Assembly (NCBI GenBank): GCA_022226935.1
Contig: CP092081.1
Span: 3,906,770 to 3,970,769, forward strand
DNA length: 64,000 nt
Origin: Nitrospira sp.
Lineage (GTDB): Bacteria > Nitrospirota > Nitrospiria > Nitrospirales > Nitrospiraceae
Direction of reading: 5' to 3'
Positions 1 to 8,527 of this stretch are shown here, one piece after another (the first letter of the stretch is position 1; every line of letters starts with the position of its first letter). The notes below the pieces were generated by a model. That model ran no database searches. It was not told the origin of the DNA and saw nothing but the letters and a program-made list of their open reading frames with translations. Both the position numbers and the translations under genes were made by a program.

Positions 1-1302
1 GCCCTCGACGTGATTCAACGCGAACGGCCGGGACTGATCCTGACGGATCTGCGCATGCCCGACCTCGACGGGATTGAAGTGTTGGCGGCGGCCAAACGCT
101 TCGACCCGTCGGTGCAGGTGGTGTTGTTGACGGCCCATGCCACGGTGCAGACGGCGGTCACCTCGATGCGGTACGGCGCATTCGACTACATCACCAAGCC
201 GTTCACGAGTACCGACCTCCTGCAAGTGGCCCGGCGCGCGTTCAGCGAGGATGGGGAGGGGGCTCCCACGGCGCAGAGCGCGGGGGAGGGGGCCACTTCA
301 CTCGATCAGACCCGGTCCGGAAAACGGATGGGGCTGTCACGCGTCATCGGGGAAAGTCCCGCCATGGAATCGGTCTTCAGCTTGATCGACAAGGTGGCGC
401 CCACGCATTCCAATGTGCTGGTGTACGGGGAAAGCGGGACGGGAAAAGAACTCGTGGCACGCGCGATTCATGACGCCAGTCTGCGCGCAGATCGTCCCTT
501 CATTCCGGTGGACTGCGTGTCGTTGCCGGATACGCTCCTCGAGTCGGAACTGTTCGGCCATGAGAAGGGCGCCTTCACCGGCGCGCATGTCTCGAAGCCG
601 GGGTTGTTCGAAGTGGCGGCGGGCGGCACCGTCTTTCTGGACGAGGTCAGCGGGATGAGCCAGACCCTGCAGTCGCGATTGCTGCGGGTCTTGCAGGAAC
701 GTCAGATGCGGCGAGTCGGAGGAATCCGGTTTTTAGATGTCGATGTCCGGGTGATTGCGGCATCGAACCAGGATCTCGAAGCCGCCTGCCGGCGGGGAGA
801 GTTTCGCGAAGACCTTTATTATCGCCTCAATGTTATTCCGATCGTGTTACCGCCGTTGCGGAGCAGGGAAGGCGATATTCCGATTCTGGCTCAGGAATTT
901 CTCCGGCGATTCATGAAGCAGCAGGATGCCGCCCTTGGATTCGTTCCGAACCTGGATCCCACCGCCACCGAATTGCTGTGCGGGTATGCGTGGCCGGGAA
1001 ACGTGCGCGAGTTGCAAAACGTCATTGAACGGGCTGCCGTGCTGGCCGATGGCCCGCTGATTACCGCCGCGCATTTGCCTGAGCGATTGCGCCAGGTGGT
1101 GGTGGACGAATCAGGACCGGGAGAGGCTGGCTCCTTCAAGCATGCCAAGCAAGCGGCGGTCACGACATTCGAGCGGAGTTTTCTGATCGAACTCCTCAAG
1201 CGAAACGATGGCCATATGGGGCGAGCCGCTCGCGAAGCCGGAGTGGATCGGAAGACCATCGAGCGCATGGTCAAAAAGCATGGCTTGCGCGAACTGTTCT
1301 AA
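1..1302 (+). CDS. Sigma-54-dependent response regulator (NtrC family), 5' end outside the window
   Basis: The reading frame is open from the first base, so the true start lies upstream. The visible part has the end of a receiver domain with the probable phosphoacceptor in LTDLRMPD and the conserved lysine in ITKPF. An AAA+ sigma-54 activation domain follows, with Walker A GESGTGKE and the sigma-54 contact loop GAFTGA. A Fis-type helix-turn-helix ends the protein (GRAAREAGVDRKTIERMVKK). Such proteins are phosphorylated by a histidine kinase, bind upstream enhancers and drive sigma-54 polymerase; the cognate kinase is probably just upstream. About 190 bp past its stop lies a perfect palindrome and, beyond that, a -24/-12 promoter in front of the multicopper oxidase gene. 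That gene is therefore the likely target. The family is certain; the target is inferred. Confidence 0.95.
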   Translation, partial: ALDVIQRERPGLILTDLRMPDLDGIEVLAAAKRFDPSVQVVLLTAHATVQTAVTSMRYGAFDYITKPFTSTDLLQVARRAFSEDGEGAPTAQSAGEGATSLDQTRSGKRMGLSRVIGESPAMESVFSLIDKVAPTHSNVLVYGESGTGKELVARAIHDASLRADRPFIPVDCVSLPDTLLESELFGHEKGAFTGAHVSKPGLFEVAAGGTVFLDEVSGMSQTLQSRLLRVLQERQMRRVGGIRFLDVDVRVIAASNQDLEAACRRGEFREDLYYRLNVIPIVLPPLRSREGDIPILAQEFLRRFMKQQDAALGFVPNLDPTATELLCGYAWPGNVRELQNVIERAAVLADGPLITAAHLPERLRQVVVDESGPGEAGSFKHAKQAAVTTFERSFLIELLKRNDGHMGRAAREAGVDRKTIERMVKKHGLRELF

Positions 1303-1326
1303 CGTGGCGAAGCATGAGACGCACAA

Positions 1327-1380
1327 CGTGAAATGTAAGACGCGAGGCGTGCTCTTTCAGGCCTTTCACGTCTTATTTTT
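1327..1380 (+). terminator. Possible weak terminator of the response regulator gene
   Basis: TAAGACG at 1336-1342 can pair with CGTCTTA at 1369-1375, followed by five T. CGTGAAA at 1327-1333 can alternatively pair with TTTCACG at 1364-1370. The loop is long, so this is only a weak candidate. Confidence 0.3.
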
Positions 1381-1453
1381 CGTCTTTCGTTTCACGGTTT
1401 GCATCTTACGTTCACCGTTTCCATCAACGCCCTCACCGTTTGTATTCACGGTT
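1361..1453. repeat. Degenerate short repeats of the TTCACGGTTT type
   Basis: Variants of one decamer recur across this spacer: TTTCACG at 1364, TTTCACGGTTT at 1390, TTCACCGTTT at 1411, CTCACCGTTT near 1432 and TATTCACGGTT near 1443. The copies are imperfect and irregularly spaced, so this looks like a decayed intergenic repeat. It has no visible coding potential. Confidence 0.4.
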
Positions 1454-1492
1454 CGCCTGATGGCTCTCGCTCATTTTTGTATGGGGCGTTGA

Positions 1493-1507
1493 TGTCCCAT
1501 TGGGACA
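1493..1507. promoter_or_regulatory. Perfect palindrome TGTCCCATTGGGACA, candidate enhancer site for the sigma-54 regulator
   Basis: The 15-bp sequence is a perfect inverted repeat with 7-bp arms around a central T. It sits about 155 bp upstream of the -24 element at 1662, a usual distance for an upstream activating sequence bound by an NtrC-type dimer. It lies between a gene for such a regulator and the sigma-54-type promoter. Binding is inferred. Confidence 0.55.
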
Positions 1508-1571
1508 AATTTTCCGGACACTCACATTTCGCCAGTCCCTTCGCAGCATTCTTGCGTATCGCTGATTTTTG

Positions 1572-1596
1572 ATGGGGCGGCGTCGCCCCATTTTTA
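1572..1596 (+). terminator. Rho-independent terminator
   Basis: ATGGGGCG at 1572-1579 pairs perfectly with CGCCCCAT at 1584-1591 over a GCGT loop, followed by a T-rich run. It lies between the response regulator and the oxidase promoter, so it would stop read-through into the oxidase gene while leaving the upstream enhancer usable. Confidence 0.7.
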
Positions 1597-1661
1597 TTCT
1601 TTCCTCCATCGTCACTGTCTGAAATTTCCAACAAAGTCTACGTTTCTGGACGTAATCAATT

Positions 1662-1677
1662 TGGAACGAGAGTTGCT
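1662..1677 (+). promoter_or_regulatory. Sigma-54 (-24/-12) promoter of the multicopper oxidase gene
   Basis: TGGAACGAGAGTTGCT matches the consensus TGGCACRNNNNTTGCW at every fixed base but one (C to A), with correct GG-to-GC spacing. Transcription would start near 1688, giving a leader of about 214 nt before the ATG at 1902. The neighbouring sigma-54 activator gene and the palindrome at 1493 support the call. Confidence 0.65.
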
Positions 1678-1697
1678 CTGATATCCGCCGTCTTTTT

Positions 1698-1829
1698 ATG
1701 CGCATTGCATTTCATGCGCATTGTGAAGTGCGCCATCGTCTCGTTGTCGCGAATCAAGGTGTGGAAACCGAAGGACCGGCCTCCTGGTGTTTCCACTCCA
1801 TGAGGTGCAGGTCTTCACGGGCCTGCACC
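1698..1829 (+). promoter_or_regulatory. Structured 5' leader of the multicopper oxidase mRNA
   Basis: The leader carries two copies of ATGCGCATTG (1698 and 1714), each containing the 8-bp palindrome ATGCGCAT. Further down is a hairpin pairing GGTGCAGG (1804-1811) with CCTGCACC (1822-1829). The in-frame ATG at 1698 lacks a ribosome binding site, so I treat the stretch as untranslated. The role of the repeats is unknown. Confidence 0.35.
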
Positions 1830-1901
1830 GTGCGCGACGAGAGTGCGATGGCAGAGCGTGGGGATGCGGAGGTTGTATGGTTTCAAGAGGAGGTAGGTCT
1901 A

Positions 1902-4900
1902 ATGAGATCGGTACGTAGCGGGCCTAAGAAACTCAGTCAGCGCAGGTCCCAGGCGGCCTGGAAGCTCCTGTTAGGAGTGATGCTTCCATCGGTCTGTGTC
2001 GGGGCGTTCCAGGTGGCTTCGGCGGCGGCGCCGGAGCTGCATGCGGCTGCGCACAATCAGCCTGCATGGGCTGAGCAGTTGAAGGGGCAGACCATTGTCG
2101 AGGATGCGCAGGAAGGCCATGTCGAGCGCACCGCGATGATGGAGCGTCAGCACCAACGCATCATGGACAAGATCAACGAGCAGCTGGTCCATGATGCGGA
2201 AGTGCAGCGGACAGGCGGCCAGTACAACAACGTCAACATGTTGCACCAGTACGGCGCCGGGAACCAGGATTTGTTGTTGATGTCGAACAGCGGCGCTGAG
2301 CCCGTCTCCTCGATGGGCGGGAAGTGTCCGGCCAGTGCGCCGGTCCGCAGTTACGACGTGTCGGCCATCAACGTGGAAATCACCTTGAACATGTGGCTCG
2401 ATTTCTATCCGGGCTACATGTACACGCTGACCGAGAACATTGAGAAGGTCCGCGCCGAAGAGACCAAAAATAAAGAGGCGCGGGATAAGGAAGGCTACGA
2501 TCCGGGCGGCGTCATGAACGGGTTGCAGAATCAGTTCATTCAGCCGCTGGTCCTTCGCGGCAATCAAGGTGATTGCGTGAAGTTGACGCTTCGCAATCAG
2601 CTGGAAGGCGATGAAGAAGTCAGCTTGAACATCCATGGTTCCAGCATGGTCATGTCGGCCACGGGACAGCCGGCCACGACCACCAATCCCGACAGCATTG
2701 CGGCCAAGGGCAAAGCCGTGGAGATGGAATGGTATATCCCCCCGACTCAGCAGGAGGGCAGCCGCCAGTTCCATTCCTACAGCAATGACCGTGAGTTGAC
2801 CGTGATGGGCCTCTTCGGATCGTTCGTGATCGAGCCGAAGGGATCCGAATACCTCGAGCCGCTCGGAACGGGCGACCCCAAGCCGACCAAGAGCGGCTGG
2901 CAGGCGATCATCAAGAACGGCAGCGGCCCGGACTTCCGGGAATTCGTGCTGTTCTATCATGAAGTCGGCGACGAAGCCTTCCGTCCATTGAACAAGAAGG
3001 GCGACTTCATCCCGCAGCGCGATCCGCTCACCGACGTGTATCGTCCGGTGGCCCGCGCGTTGAACTATCGGAGCGAGCCGTTCGGCGTCGATAACATGCA
3101 GACGCAGCACGAATACTTCGGCTTCGAAGATGAGTCGATGGCCTACAGCGCCTATACGTTCGGCGATCCGGCCACGACCATTCCGCGCAGCTACCTCGGT
3201 GACCCGGCCAAGTTCCGGCTGGTCCACGGTGGTTCCGAAGTGTTCCACTCGCACCATCCGCACGGCGGATCCATTCGTTGGCCGCGGAGTCCGCGCGCCA
3301 TCGACGAAATGCCCTTGTGGCATGCGGCGAAGAACGGTCCCGTGAAATATCCCGTGATCCGGACGAAGTCCGATCGCGTCGACGTGGAAGTCATCGGTCC
3401 GTCCGAGACCATGGATCTGGAAACGGAGTGCGGATCCGGTCTGTGCCAGCAGTTGGCCGGAGACTTCCTCTTCCACTGCCATGTGGCCCATCACTACATC
3501 GCGGGCATGTGGGGCTACTGGCGCGTGTACAACACCATTCAACAGGGTGCGAATCACAATGACGTGATGCCGGACCTGCTGGAGTTGCCGGACCGCAAGG
3601 GCCGCATCAAGGTGGGTGTGACGTCAGACGAGCTGATCGGCAAGACCGTCGATTGGTTCGGCAAGCAGTTCAAGATCGTGGAGAAGGGCAAGACTGATTG
3701 GAAGGCCGATCCGGCCATCGTGACGCTGAAGGACTGGGTGGAAATGCAATTCCCACCGCAGGGTCTTCCGGGCCACAAGAAGGATGAGCGGGATCAGACC
3801 AGGTCCTATGACGCGAGCGTGCTGAATTGGAACTGGCAGGGCAATCGTGCCATGACCGAGCCTGAGAACACGGTGCCGAATCCGCGGTATCAATCGGCCC
3901 ATCCTGGCGAGCGGTTGCCGATCGTGTTCGAACCGTTGACCGGCAAGGTCTCCTGGCCGCACTTGAAGCCGCACTTCGGTCGCCGCGTGCCGTTCTCGAA
4001 GGGACACAATCCATCCCCCTGGTTGGAAATGATCCACCTCGAGGAGGACGGCCTGCCGAGTTCCTATCCCGCCAAGCCGGGTGAGAACGGACGCTGGAGC
4101 CTGTGCCCGGAGAATGCCGGCTCGAAGAAATACAACGTGCACTTCATCCATACGCCGATGATGCTCGCCGACAAACAAGGCGACACCCCGGCCATCATGG
4201 ACGAAGGCGGGTTGATTTATGTCTTGCATGAAGAGGAAGCGGCCATTCGGAAGAACAACGATCTGAAGTTCCCGTTGGTCGTGCGGTCCAACATCTATGA
4301 TTGCGTCGATTGGATGTTGACCAGCGAATGGGACGACGACGACTTCGGCAATTTCCACGCGTCGAAGGTCAACACCCATTGGCACTTCCTGCAGTTCGAC
4401 AACCAGTCGTCGGACGGCGTGATCACCGGCTTCTCGAACGAACAGTCGGTGCGCCCGTTCACGATGTTGGAAAAGAAGACGGACAAGGGCTTGCCCTTGC
4501 CCTTGAACACGATCTTCACGAAGGCGGGGAAGAAGGGCGATCGCGTGATCACCCTGAAGAACGCGGCCCAGTATCATCCGGGCATCGAGATCCTGATCGG
4601 CGCGGATAACGTCGGCGGGAATGAAGTCGGACGGATCCAGTCGATCAAGGGCAACGAGATCACGCTCGTTCGGCCCTTGAAGAACGATCATCCGGTGAAG
4701 GATATCGTGACGGTGGAATTTGTCCGGCAGCGTTTCTGGGTGGATTCCGATGTGGGCACCGTGTTCTGGCACGACCACGCGTTGGGCCGGATCACCTGGG
4801 GCCACGGCGGCTTCGGCACGATGATCGTCGAACCGGTCGGTTCGACCTATCACAATCCGAAGACCGGGGCGCCGATCCGCAGCGGTCCGTTGGCGGACAT

Positions 4901-6785
4901 CCGCACCGCGGAGCCGGTGGGCTACGGAGTGAACGGCAGCTTCCGCGAGTTGCTGGTGCAGTTGAACGACAGTGTGCCGCACACGATCAATATCGTGACG
5001 GCGGGTAATCCTCCGGGTCAGCCGGTGGAAGTGGCCCTGGAAGCGGGGAAGACGATCTCGTTCCCGATTCCAGACCATATCAAGATGACGCCGATGCCGT
5101 TCCTGAACGGCGGTACCCATACCACGGGCGGCAGCCTCAACTTCAGGGCGGAACCGATCAGCGGACGCCTGAAGGCGAATCCGGATCCGTCCAAGCTCTT
5201 CAGCAGCGCCGTGCACGGAGATCCGTACACCCCGATGGTACGAGCCTATTTGGGTGATACGGTCGTGTTCCGGTTGTTGCAGACCATGACCAATGAAAGC
5301 ATGGTCTGGACGTTGTCCGGTCACACCTATCTGACCGAGCGGTATGCCGGCGATGCGAACCGGAAAAACTCCATCCATGTCGGTATCGCTGAGCGATACG
5401 ATCTGGTGGTGCCGCAAGCCGGTGGACCGCGGTTGCAGGCGGGTGATTACATCCACTTCAACGGCCGTTCATCCAAGTTCTCGGAAGGCGCCTGGGGTAT
5501 CTTGCGCGTCCTCGATAAGGACGTAACGGATCTCCAGAAGTTGCCTGCCGGATACAGTGGCCGGAACGAAATTCCGAAGGCCCCGGCGGTGTGCCCCGCC
5601 GATGCGCCGGTGAAGAGTTTCAATGTGTCGGCCATCGATTTCCCGTCGATGAAGTTGAACCCGAAAGCCCCGGATGCCATCGAGGTCGACTTCGAGCGGA
5701 CCATCCAGATGGTCAATCCCGATGCCAAGATTTATGTCTTGGACGAGGATGTCGCGACGGTGGCGTCCGGCCTCCAGCCGATGCCGTTGACGTTGCGCGC
5801 GAACGTTGGGGACTGTCTCAAGGTCAAGCTGAGCAATAAGATGAAGCAGGGCCGTGCGTCGTTCTCGGCGCTGGGTCTGGCGTTTGACCCGAAGGATTCC
5901 CTGGGTGCGAACGTCGGCAACAATCCGGGCGAGCAAACCGTCGCTCCGGGTGAGAGCCGTGTCTACACCTACTATGCCGATCCGTTCATCGGGGAGACCT
6001 CGTCCCTGGTGTGGGATTGGGGGAATGTCATGACCAATCCGCGTAACGGCCTCTATGGCGGTATCGTGATCGGTCCCAAGGGGGCGATCTATCGCGATCC
6101 GAAGACCGGCGCGGATATTTCCACGAAGAACAGCTGGGTCGCCGACGTGATTGTGGATCGGACGATCCAGGGCTACGAACATCGCCAGAACTACCGCGAT
6201 GTGGCCCTGTTCTTCCAGGATGAAGACAACATCATCGGAACGAGCTTCATGCCCTACGTGCAAAACACGGCGGGACTGACGGCCGTGAACTACCGTTCGG
6301 AACCGTACAAGTTCCGTGAAGCCAGCGGATGCTCGCTGGGTAAGGTGTTCCAGCCCTGCTCGGTGGACAAGCCGGAAAGCATTGCCACGCCGCTCATCGA
6401 AGCGCATGCGGGAGATCCCGTGCGTATCCATGTGTTCGGCGCGAGCAATGAGCAGAACGGCATGTTCAGCGTCGAGAAGCATGAATGGCCGATCGAGCCC
6501 TTCATGCGCGGCGCCGACCAGATCAGCGTCGTCGAGTTCTCCGCCTCGGAGACGCTCGATGCCTTCATTCCAGCGGCGGGCGGCAGCTTCCGCCTGCCGG
6601 GTGATTATGTCTGGAGCAATCAGCGGTTGCCCTATGCCCAATCGGGGCAATGGGGATTGATGAAGGTGTTGCCTGCGGATGATCAACGAATTCTCCCGTT
6701 GAGTCAGCAGGCGCCTTCGATCAAGCGGGCGGGGTCCGAGGCGGGAGATCCCATTGTCTCTCGCGCATCGAATCCCATCCAATAA
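1902..6785 (+). CDS. Giant exported multicopper oxidase with three repeated double-cupredoxin modules
   Basis: A 1627-aa protein whose start is set by AGGAGG before the ATG at 1902. It has a signal peptide ending near VASAAA, so it is periplasmic or extracellular. Three modules begin with a similar C-P-x-x-A-x-x-[KR]-x-[YF] signature near residues 142, 735 and 1231. Module 1 has HSHHPHGG (449-456) and the classic type-1 copper motif HCHVAHHYIAGM (525-536). Module 2 has THWHFLQFD (825-833) and FWHDHALG (955-962). In module 3 the position equivalent to the HCH motif reads SNQRLPYAQSGQ, so the ligands are gone. Multicopper oxidases couple one-electron substrate oxidation to oxygen reduction. The size and six-domain plan recall Mn(II)-oxidising MnxG-type enzymes, but the substrate cannot be read from sequence. 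A sigma-54 promoter lies upstream and a strong terminator downstream, so it is probably monocistronic. Confidence 0.9.
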   Translation: MRSVRSGPKKLSQRRSQAAWKLLLGVMLPSVCVGAFQVASAAAPELHAAAHNQPAWAEQLKGQTIVEDAQEGHVERTAMMERQHQRIMDKINEQLVHDAEVQRTGGQYNNVNMLHQYGAGNQDLLLMSNSGAEPVSSMGGKCPASAPVRSYDVSAINVEITLNMWLDFYPGYMYTLTENIEKVRAEETKNKEARDKEGYDPGGVMNGLQNQFIQPLVLRGNQGDCVKLTLRNQLEGDEEVSLNIHGSSMVMSATGQPATTTNPDSIAAKGKAVEMEWYIPPTQQEGSRQFHSYSNDRELTVMGLFGSFVIEPKGSEYLEPLGTGDPKPTKSGWQAIIKNGSGPDFREFVLFYHEVGDEAFRPLNKKGDFIPQRDPLTDVYRPVARALNYRSEPFGVDNMQTQHEYFGFEDESMAYSAYTFGDPATTIPRSYLGDPAKFRLVHGGSEVFHSHHPHGGSIRWPRSPRAIDEMPLWHAAKNGPVKYPVIRTKSDRVDVEVIGPSETMDLETECGSGLCQQLAGDFLFHCHVAHHYIAGMWGYWRVYNTIQQGANHNDVMPDLLELPDRKGRIKVGVTSDELIGKTVDWFGKQFKIVEKGKTDWKADPAIVTLKDWVEMQFPPQGLPGHKKDERDQTRSYDASVLNWNWQGNRAMTEPENTVPNPRYQSAHPGERLPIVFEPLTGKVSWPHLKPHFGRRVPFSKGHNPSPWLEMIHLEEDGLPSSYPAKPGENGRWSLCPENAGSKKYNVHFIHTPMMLADKQGDTPAIMDEGGLIYVLHEEEAAIRKNNDLKFPLVVRSNIYDCVDWMLTSEWDDDDFGNFHASKVNTHWHFLQFDNQSSDGVITGFSNEQSVRPFTMLEKKTDKGLPLPLNTIFTKAGKKGDRVITLKNAAQYHPGIEILIGADNVGGNEVGRIQSIKGNEITLVRPLKNDHPVKDIVTVEFVRQRFWVDSDVGTVFWHDHALGRITWGHGGFGTMIVEPVGSTYHNPKTGAPIRSGPLADIRTAEPVGYGVNGSFRELLVQLNDSVPHTINIVTAGNPPGQPVEVALEAGKTISFPIPDHIKMTPMPFLNGGTHTTGGSLNFRAEPISGRLKANPDPSKLFSSAVHGDPYTPMVRAYLGDTVVFRLLQTMTNESMVWTLSGHTYLTERYAGDANRKNSIHVGIAERYDLVVPQAGGPRLQAGDYIHFNGRSSKFSEGAWGILRVLDKDVTDLQKLPAGYSGRNEIPKAPAVCPADAPVKSFNVSAIDFPSMKLNPKAPDAIEVDFERTIQMVNPDAKIYVLDEDVATVASGLQPMPLTLRANVGDCLKVKLSNKMKQGRASFSALGLAFDPKDSLGANVGNNPGEQTVAPGESRVYTYYADPFIGETSSLVWDWGNVMTNPRNGLYGGIVIGPKGAIYRDPKTGADISTKNSWVADVIVDRTIQGYEHRQNYRDVALFFQDEDNIIGTSFMPYVQNTAGLTAVNYRSEPYKFREASGCSLGKVFQPCSVDKPESIATPLIEAHAGDPVRIHVFGASNEQNGMFSVEKHEWPIEPFMRGADQISVVEFSASETLDAFIPAAGGSFRLPGDYVWSNQRLPYAQSGQWGLMKVLPADDQRILPLSQQAPSIKRAGSEAGDPIVSRASNPIQ

Positions 6786-6793
6786 GGTGAGGG

Positions 6794-6823
6794 CGGCGGC
6801 CTCCTTTCACCGGGAGGCCGCCG
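6794..6823 (+). other. Stable mRNA 3' hairpin after the multicopper oxidase
   Basis: CGGCGGCCTCC (6794-6804) pairs perfectly with GGAGGCCGCCG (6813-6823) around an 8-nt loop. No T-run follows, so it may protect the mRNA end or assist the terminator about 30 nt downstream. Confidence 0.5.
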
Positions 6824-6851
6824 AAGGATGCAGCGCCGGTCCTAATCACCA

Positions 6852-6880
6852 GGGGGAAGCCGCAAGGCTTCCCCCTTTTT
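6852..6880 (+). terminator. Strong rho-independent terminator of the multicopper oxidase gene
   Basis: GGGGGAAGCC (6852-6861) pairs with GGCTTCCCCC (6866-6875) over a GCAA tetraloop, followed by five T. This is a textbook terminator. Confidence 0.9.
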
Positions 6881-7060
6881 GTTGGCAAAGAAACAATTTG
6901 GTATCCAGTCTGCTGTTGGAAGCGTCACCAGTCAGCTCAGAGTGATAGCTGGCGCGTGCTGATGTTTGCGCTTCCATCCGATAACTTTTACAATCCTCCC
7001 TCTCGCGCAACACACCGTTTGTGTCATGGCCGTAATCCGCGTTCGTAGCGAGGGTTTGGT

Positions 7061-8041
7061 ATGCCAGTGTTTCTCATCCTTCTCTTGACGGTCGCGGGGT
7101 GGTTCTTTGCCGCTCAGACCTGGGCCTTTGGTGATCTGGGCCACCGGACGGTCGGAGCCATTGCCGATGCCCAGCTTACATCTGAAGCCAGGGCGGCCGT
7201 CGGGTCCCTCCTCCGTTCAGGAGAAACTTTGGCGACGGTTGCAACCTGGCCGGACGAGGTGAAACGCGCAAAGAAAAACGCCGGGCCATTGGCTCATGAC
7301 GCGGAAGCTCAGCGTTTCAACGAAGATTTCCCCGATAATCGGGAATGGCATTATGTCGATCTTCCGTTGGATACCGCCGTCTATAAGGAAGGTACGGTCG
7401 GAAGCCGTCTCAACGACATCGTGCAGACGATCAAGCGCTGCATCCGTCTCATTGAGTCAAAGGCCATTCCTCCCCACGAGATGACCAGGGCGCAGGCCTT
7501 GCGGTGGCTGGTTCACTTGCTCGGAGACCTCCACCAACCGCTCCACCTCGGCAGCGGTTATTATCAGTTCGATGGTCAACATCAGGCGCACCTCATGACC
7601 GACCCTCAGGAAGCTGCGGGGAAGGACGGGGATCGTGGCGGCACTCTTCTATTCTATGCAGCCGAAGAACAACTGCACGCTTTGTGGGACGACCGTCTGA
7701 TAAATGTGGTGGCCAAAGGCCGGTCGTATCTGGAAGTCGCTCAAGACCTTCTGGCACAAGGTCATCCACAGGCGTGGGATGGCAGCGGTTCTTATCACGC
7801 ATGGGTCGATCAGTGGGCGGTTGAGAGCATCAGGCTAGGAAAGTCGGCTTATGAGCGCCTCATCTTCGGCGCAGGGCAATTCGATGCGGACCATCATGGC
7901 CTGCAAAAGATTACGATCACCTTGCCGGCCGGCTATGAACAAGACGAGGCCAAACTCGCGGAGCAGCAGGTAGCCAAGGCCGGCTACCGTCTTGCCGCGA
8001 TCTTGAATGCCCTGCAATTTCCGGCGACGGCTTCACATTGA
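7061..8041 (+). CDS. Exported S1/P1-type nuclease
   Basis: A 326-aa protein with a signal peptide that would be cleaved after AQTWA. The mature start FGDLGHRTV aligns with the S1/P1 nuclease N-terminus. The trinuclear zinc ligands are visible: H28, the D of WPDEV, the H of WHYVD, HLLGDLHQPLH (H, D and H) and LHALWD (H and D). These enzymes cut single-stranded DNA and RNA and remove 3' phosphates, often for phosphate or nucleotide scavenging. The mature first residue is Phe, where the family normally has Trp, whose amino group binds zinc. It stands alone between the oxidase terminator and a minus-strand gene. Confidence 0.9.
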   Translation: MPVFLILLLTVAGWFFAAQTWAFGDLGHRTVGAIADAQLTSEARAAVGSLLRSGETLATVATWPDEVKRAKKNAGPLAHDAEAQRFNEDFPDNREWHYVDLPLDTAVYKEGTVGSRLNDIVQTIKRCIRLIESKAIPPHEMTRAQALRWLVHLLGDLHQPLHLGSGYYQFDGQHQAHLMTDPQEAAGKDGDRGGTLLFYAAEEQLHALWDDRLINVVAKGRSYLEVAQDLLAQGHPQAWDGSGSYHAWVDQWAVESIRLGKSAYERLIFGAGQFDADHHGLQKITITLPAGYEQDEAKLAEQQVAKAGYRLAAILNALQFPATASH

Positions 8042-8527
8042 GCCGCCCATAGCGTTCTGAACGACGTAGTGCGTCTCCTCCAAACCCTCGAAGATCATCG
8101 CGCCTGATACACAGCGGTCAGGAGGGCTCCATATCTGCACAGAAGAGTTCCAACCCATCATCGGGTGGAATCTCTCGAAGAGGTAGAGTTGAGGGTGCGA
8201 CTTCAATCGTCAGCGACGCGGCGGTCCAGTCTGGCGTTGGGGCGAAGGCGGAAGTCGACGCGGTGGATAGTGTTGCGGCAGGTTACATGGGTATGTCCGT
8301 CCAGAGATTTCCGGAAACATGAACACATATGCCGGTTCATCAGTTGAACTGCCGCGCATCTGCTAATCCGGAAACTTTTTTCGCAGGGGGCCACCGCACG
8401 CGCCTATGCCACCAAACGTCCAATGGCTCAGGCATGACGCTGGATTGTTGGAATGATGGTGATAGCCAGGTAAGTCGGTGAAGCGAGGTATGCCGGAAAC
8501 CGAGCCGAAGCGAGTACGGTTAGTGTG
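8042..8527. other. Intergenic region with no recognisable gene
   Basis: This lies between the convergent nuclease and DsbA-like genes. Short open frames occur but lack ribosome binding sites and protein-like composition. I see no clear terminator, repeat or RNA. Confidence 0.6.

Noticed and set aside
1698-1901. Longer N-terminus of the multicopper oxidase from the ATG at 1698
   Set aside because: The 68 extra codons have no ribosome binding site and precede a normal signal peptide whose ATG at 1902 has AGGAGG. The ATG is also only about 10 nt after the predicted transcription start.
1971-3557. Long open frame on the minus strand inside the multicopper oxidase gene
   Set aside because: It is a codon-bias shadow of the GC-rich coding strand, with His/Arg-rich composition and no start signal. 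The same applies to similar frames under the phosphoketolase and RND genes.
6908-6930. TGGTATCCAGTCTGCT upstream of the S1/P1 nuclease as a sigma-54 promoter
   Set aside because: The GG and GC spacing is right, but four other consensus positions fail, so chance is likely.
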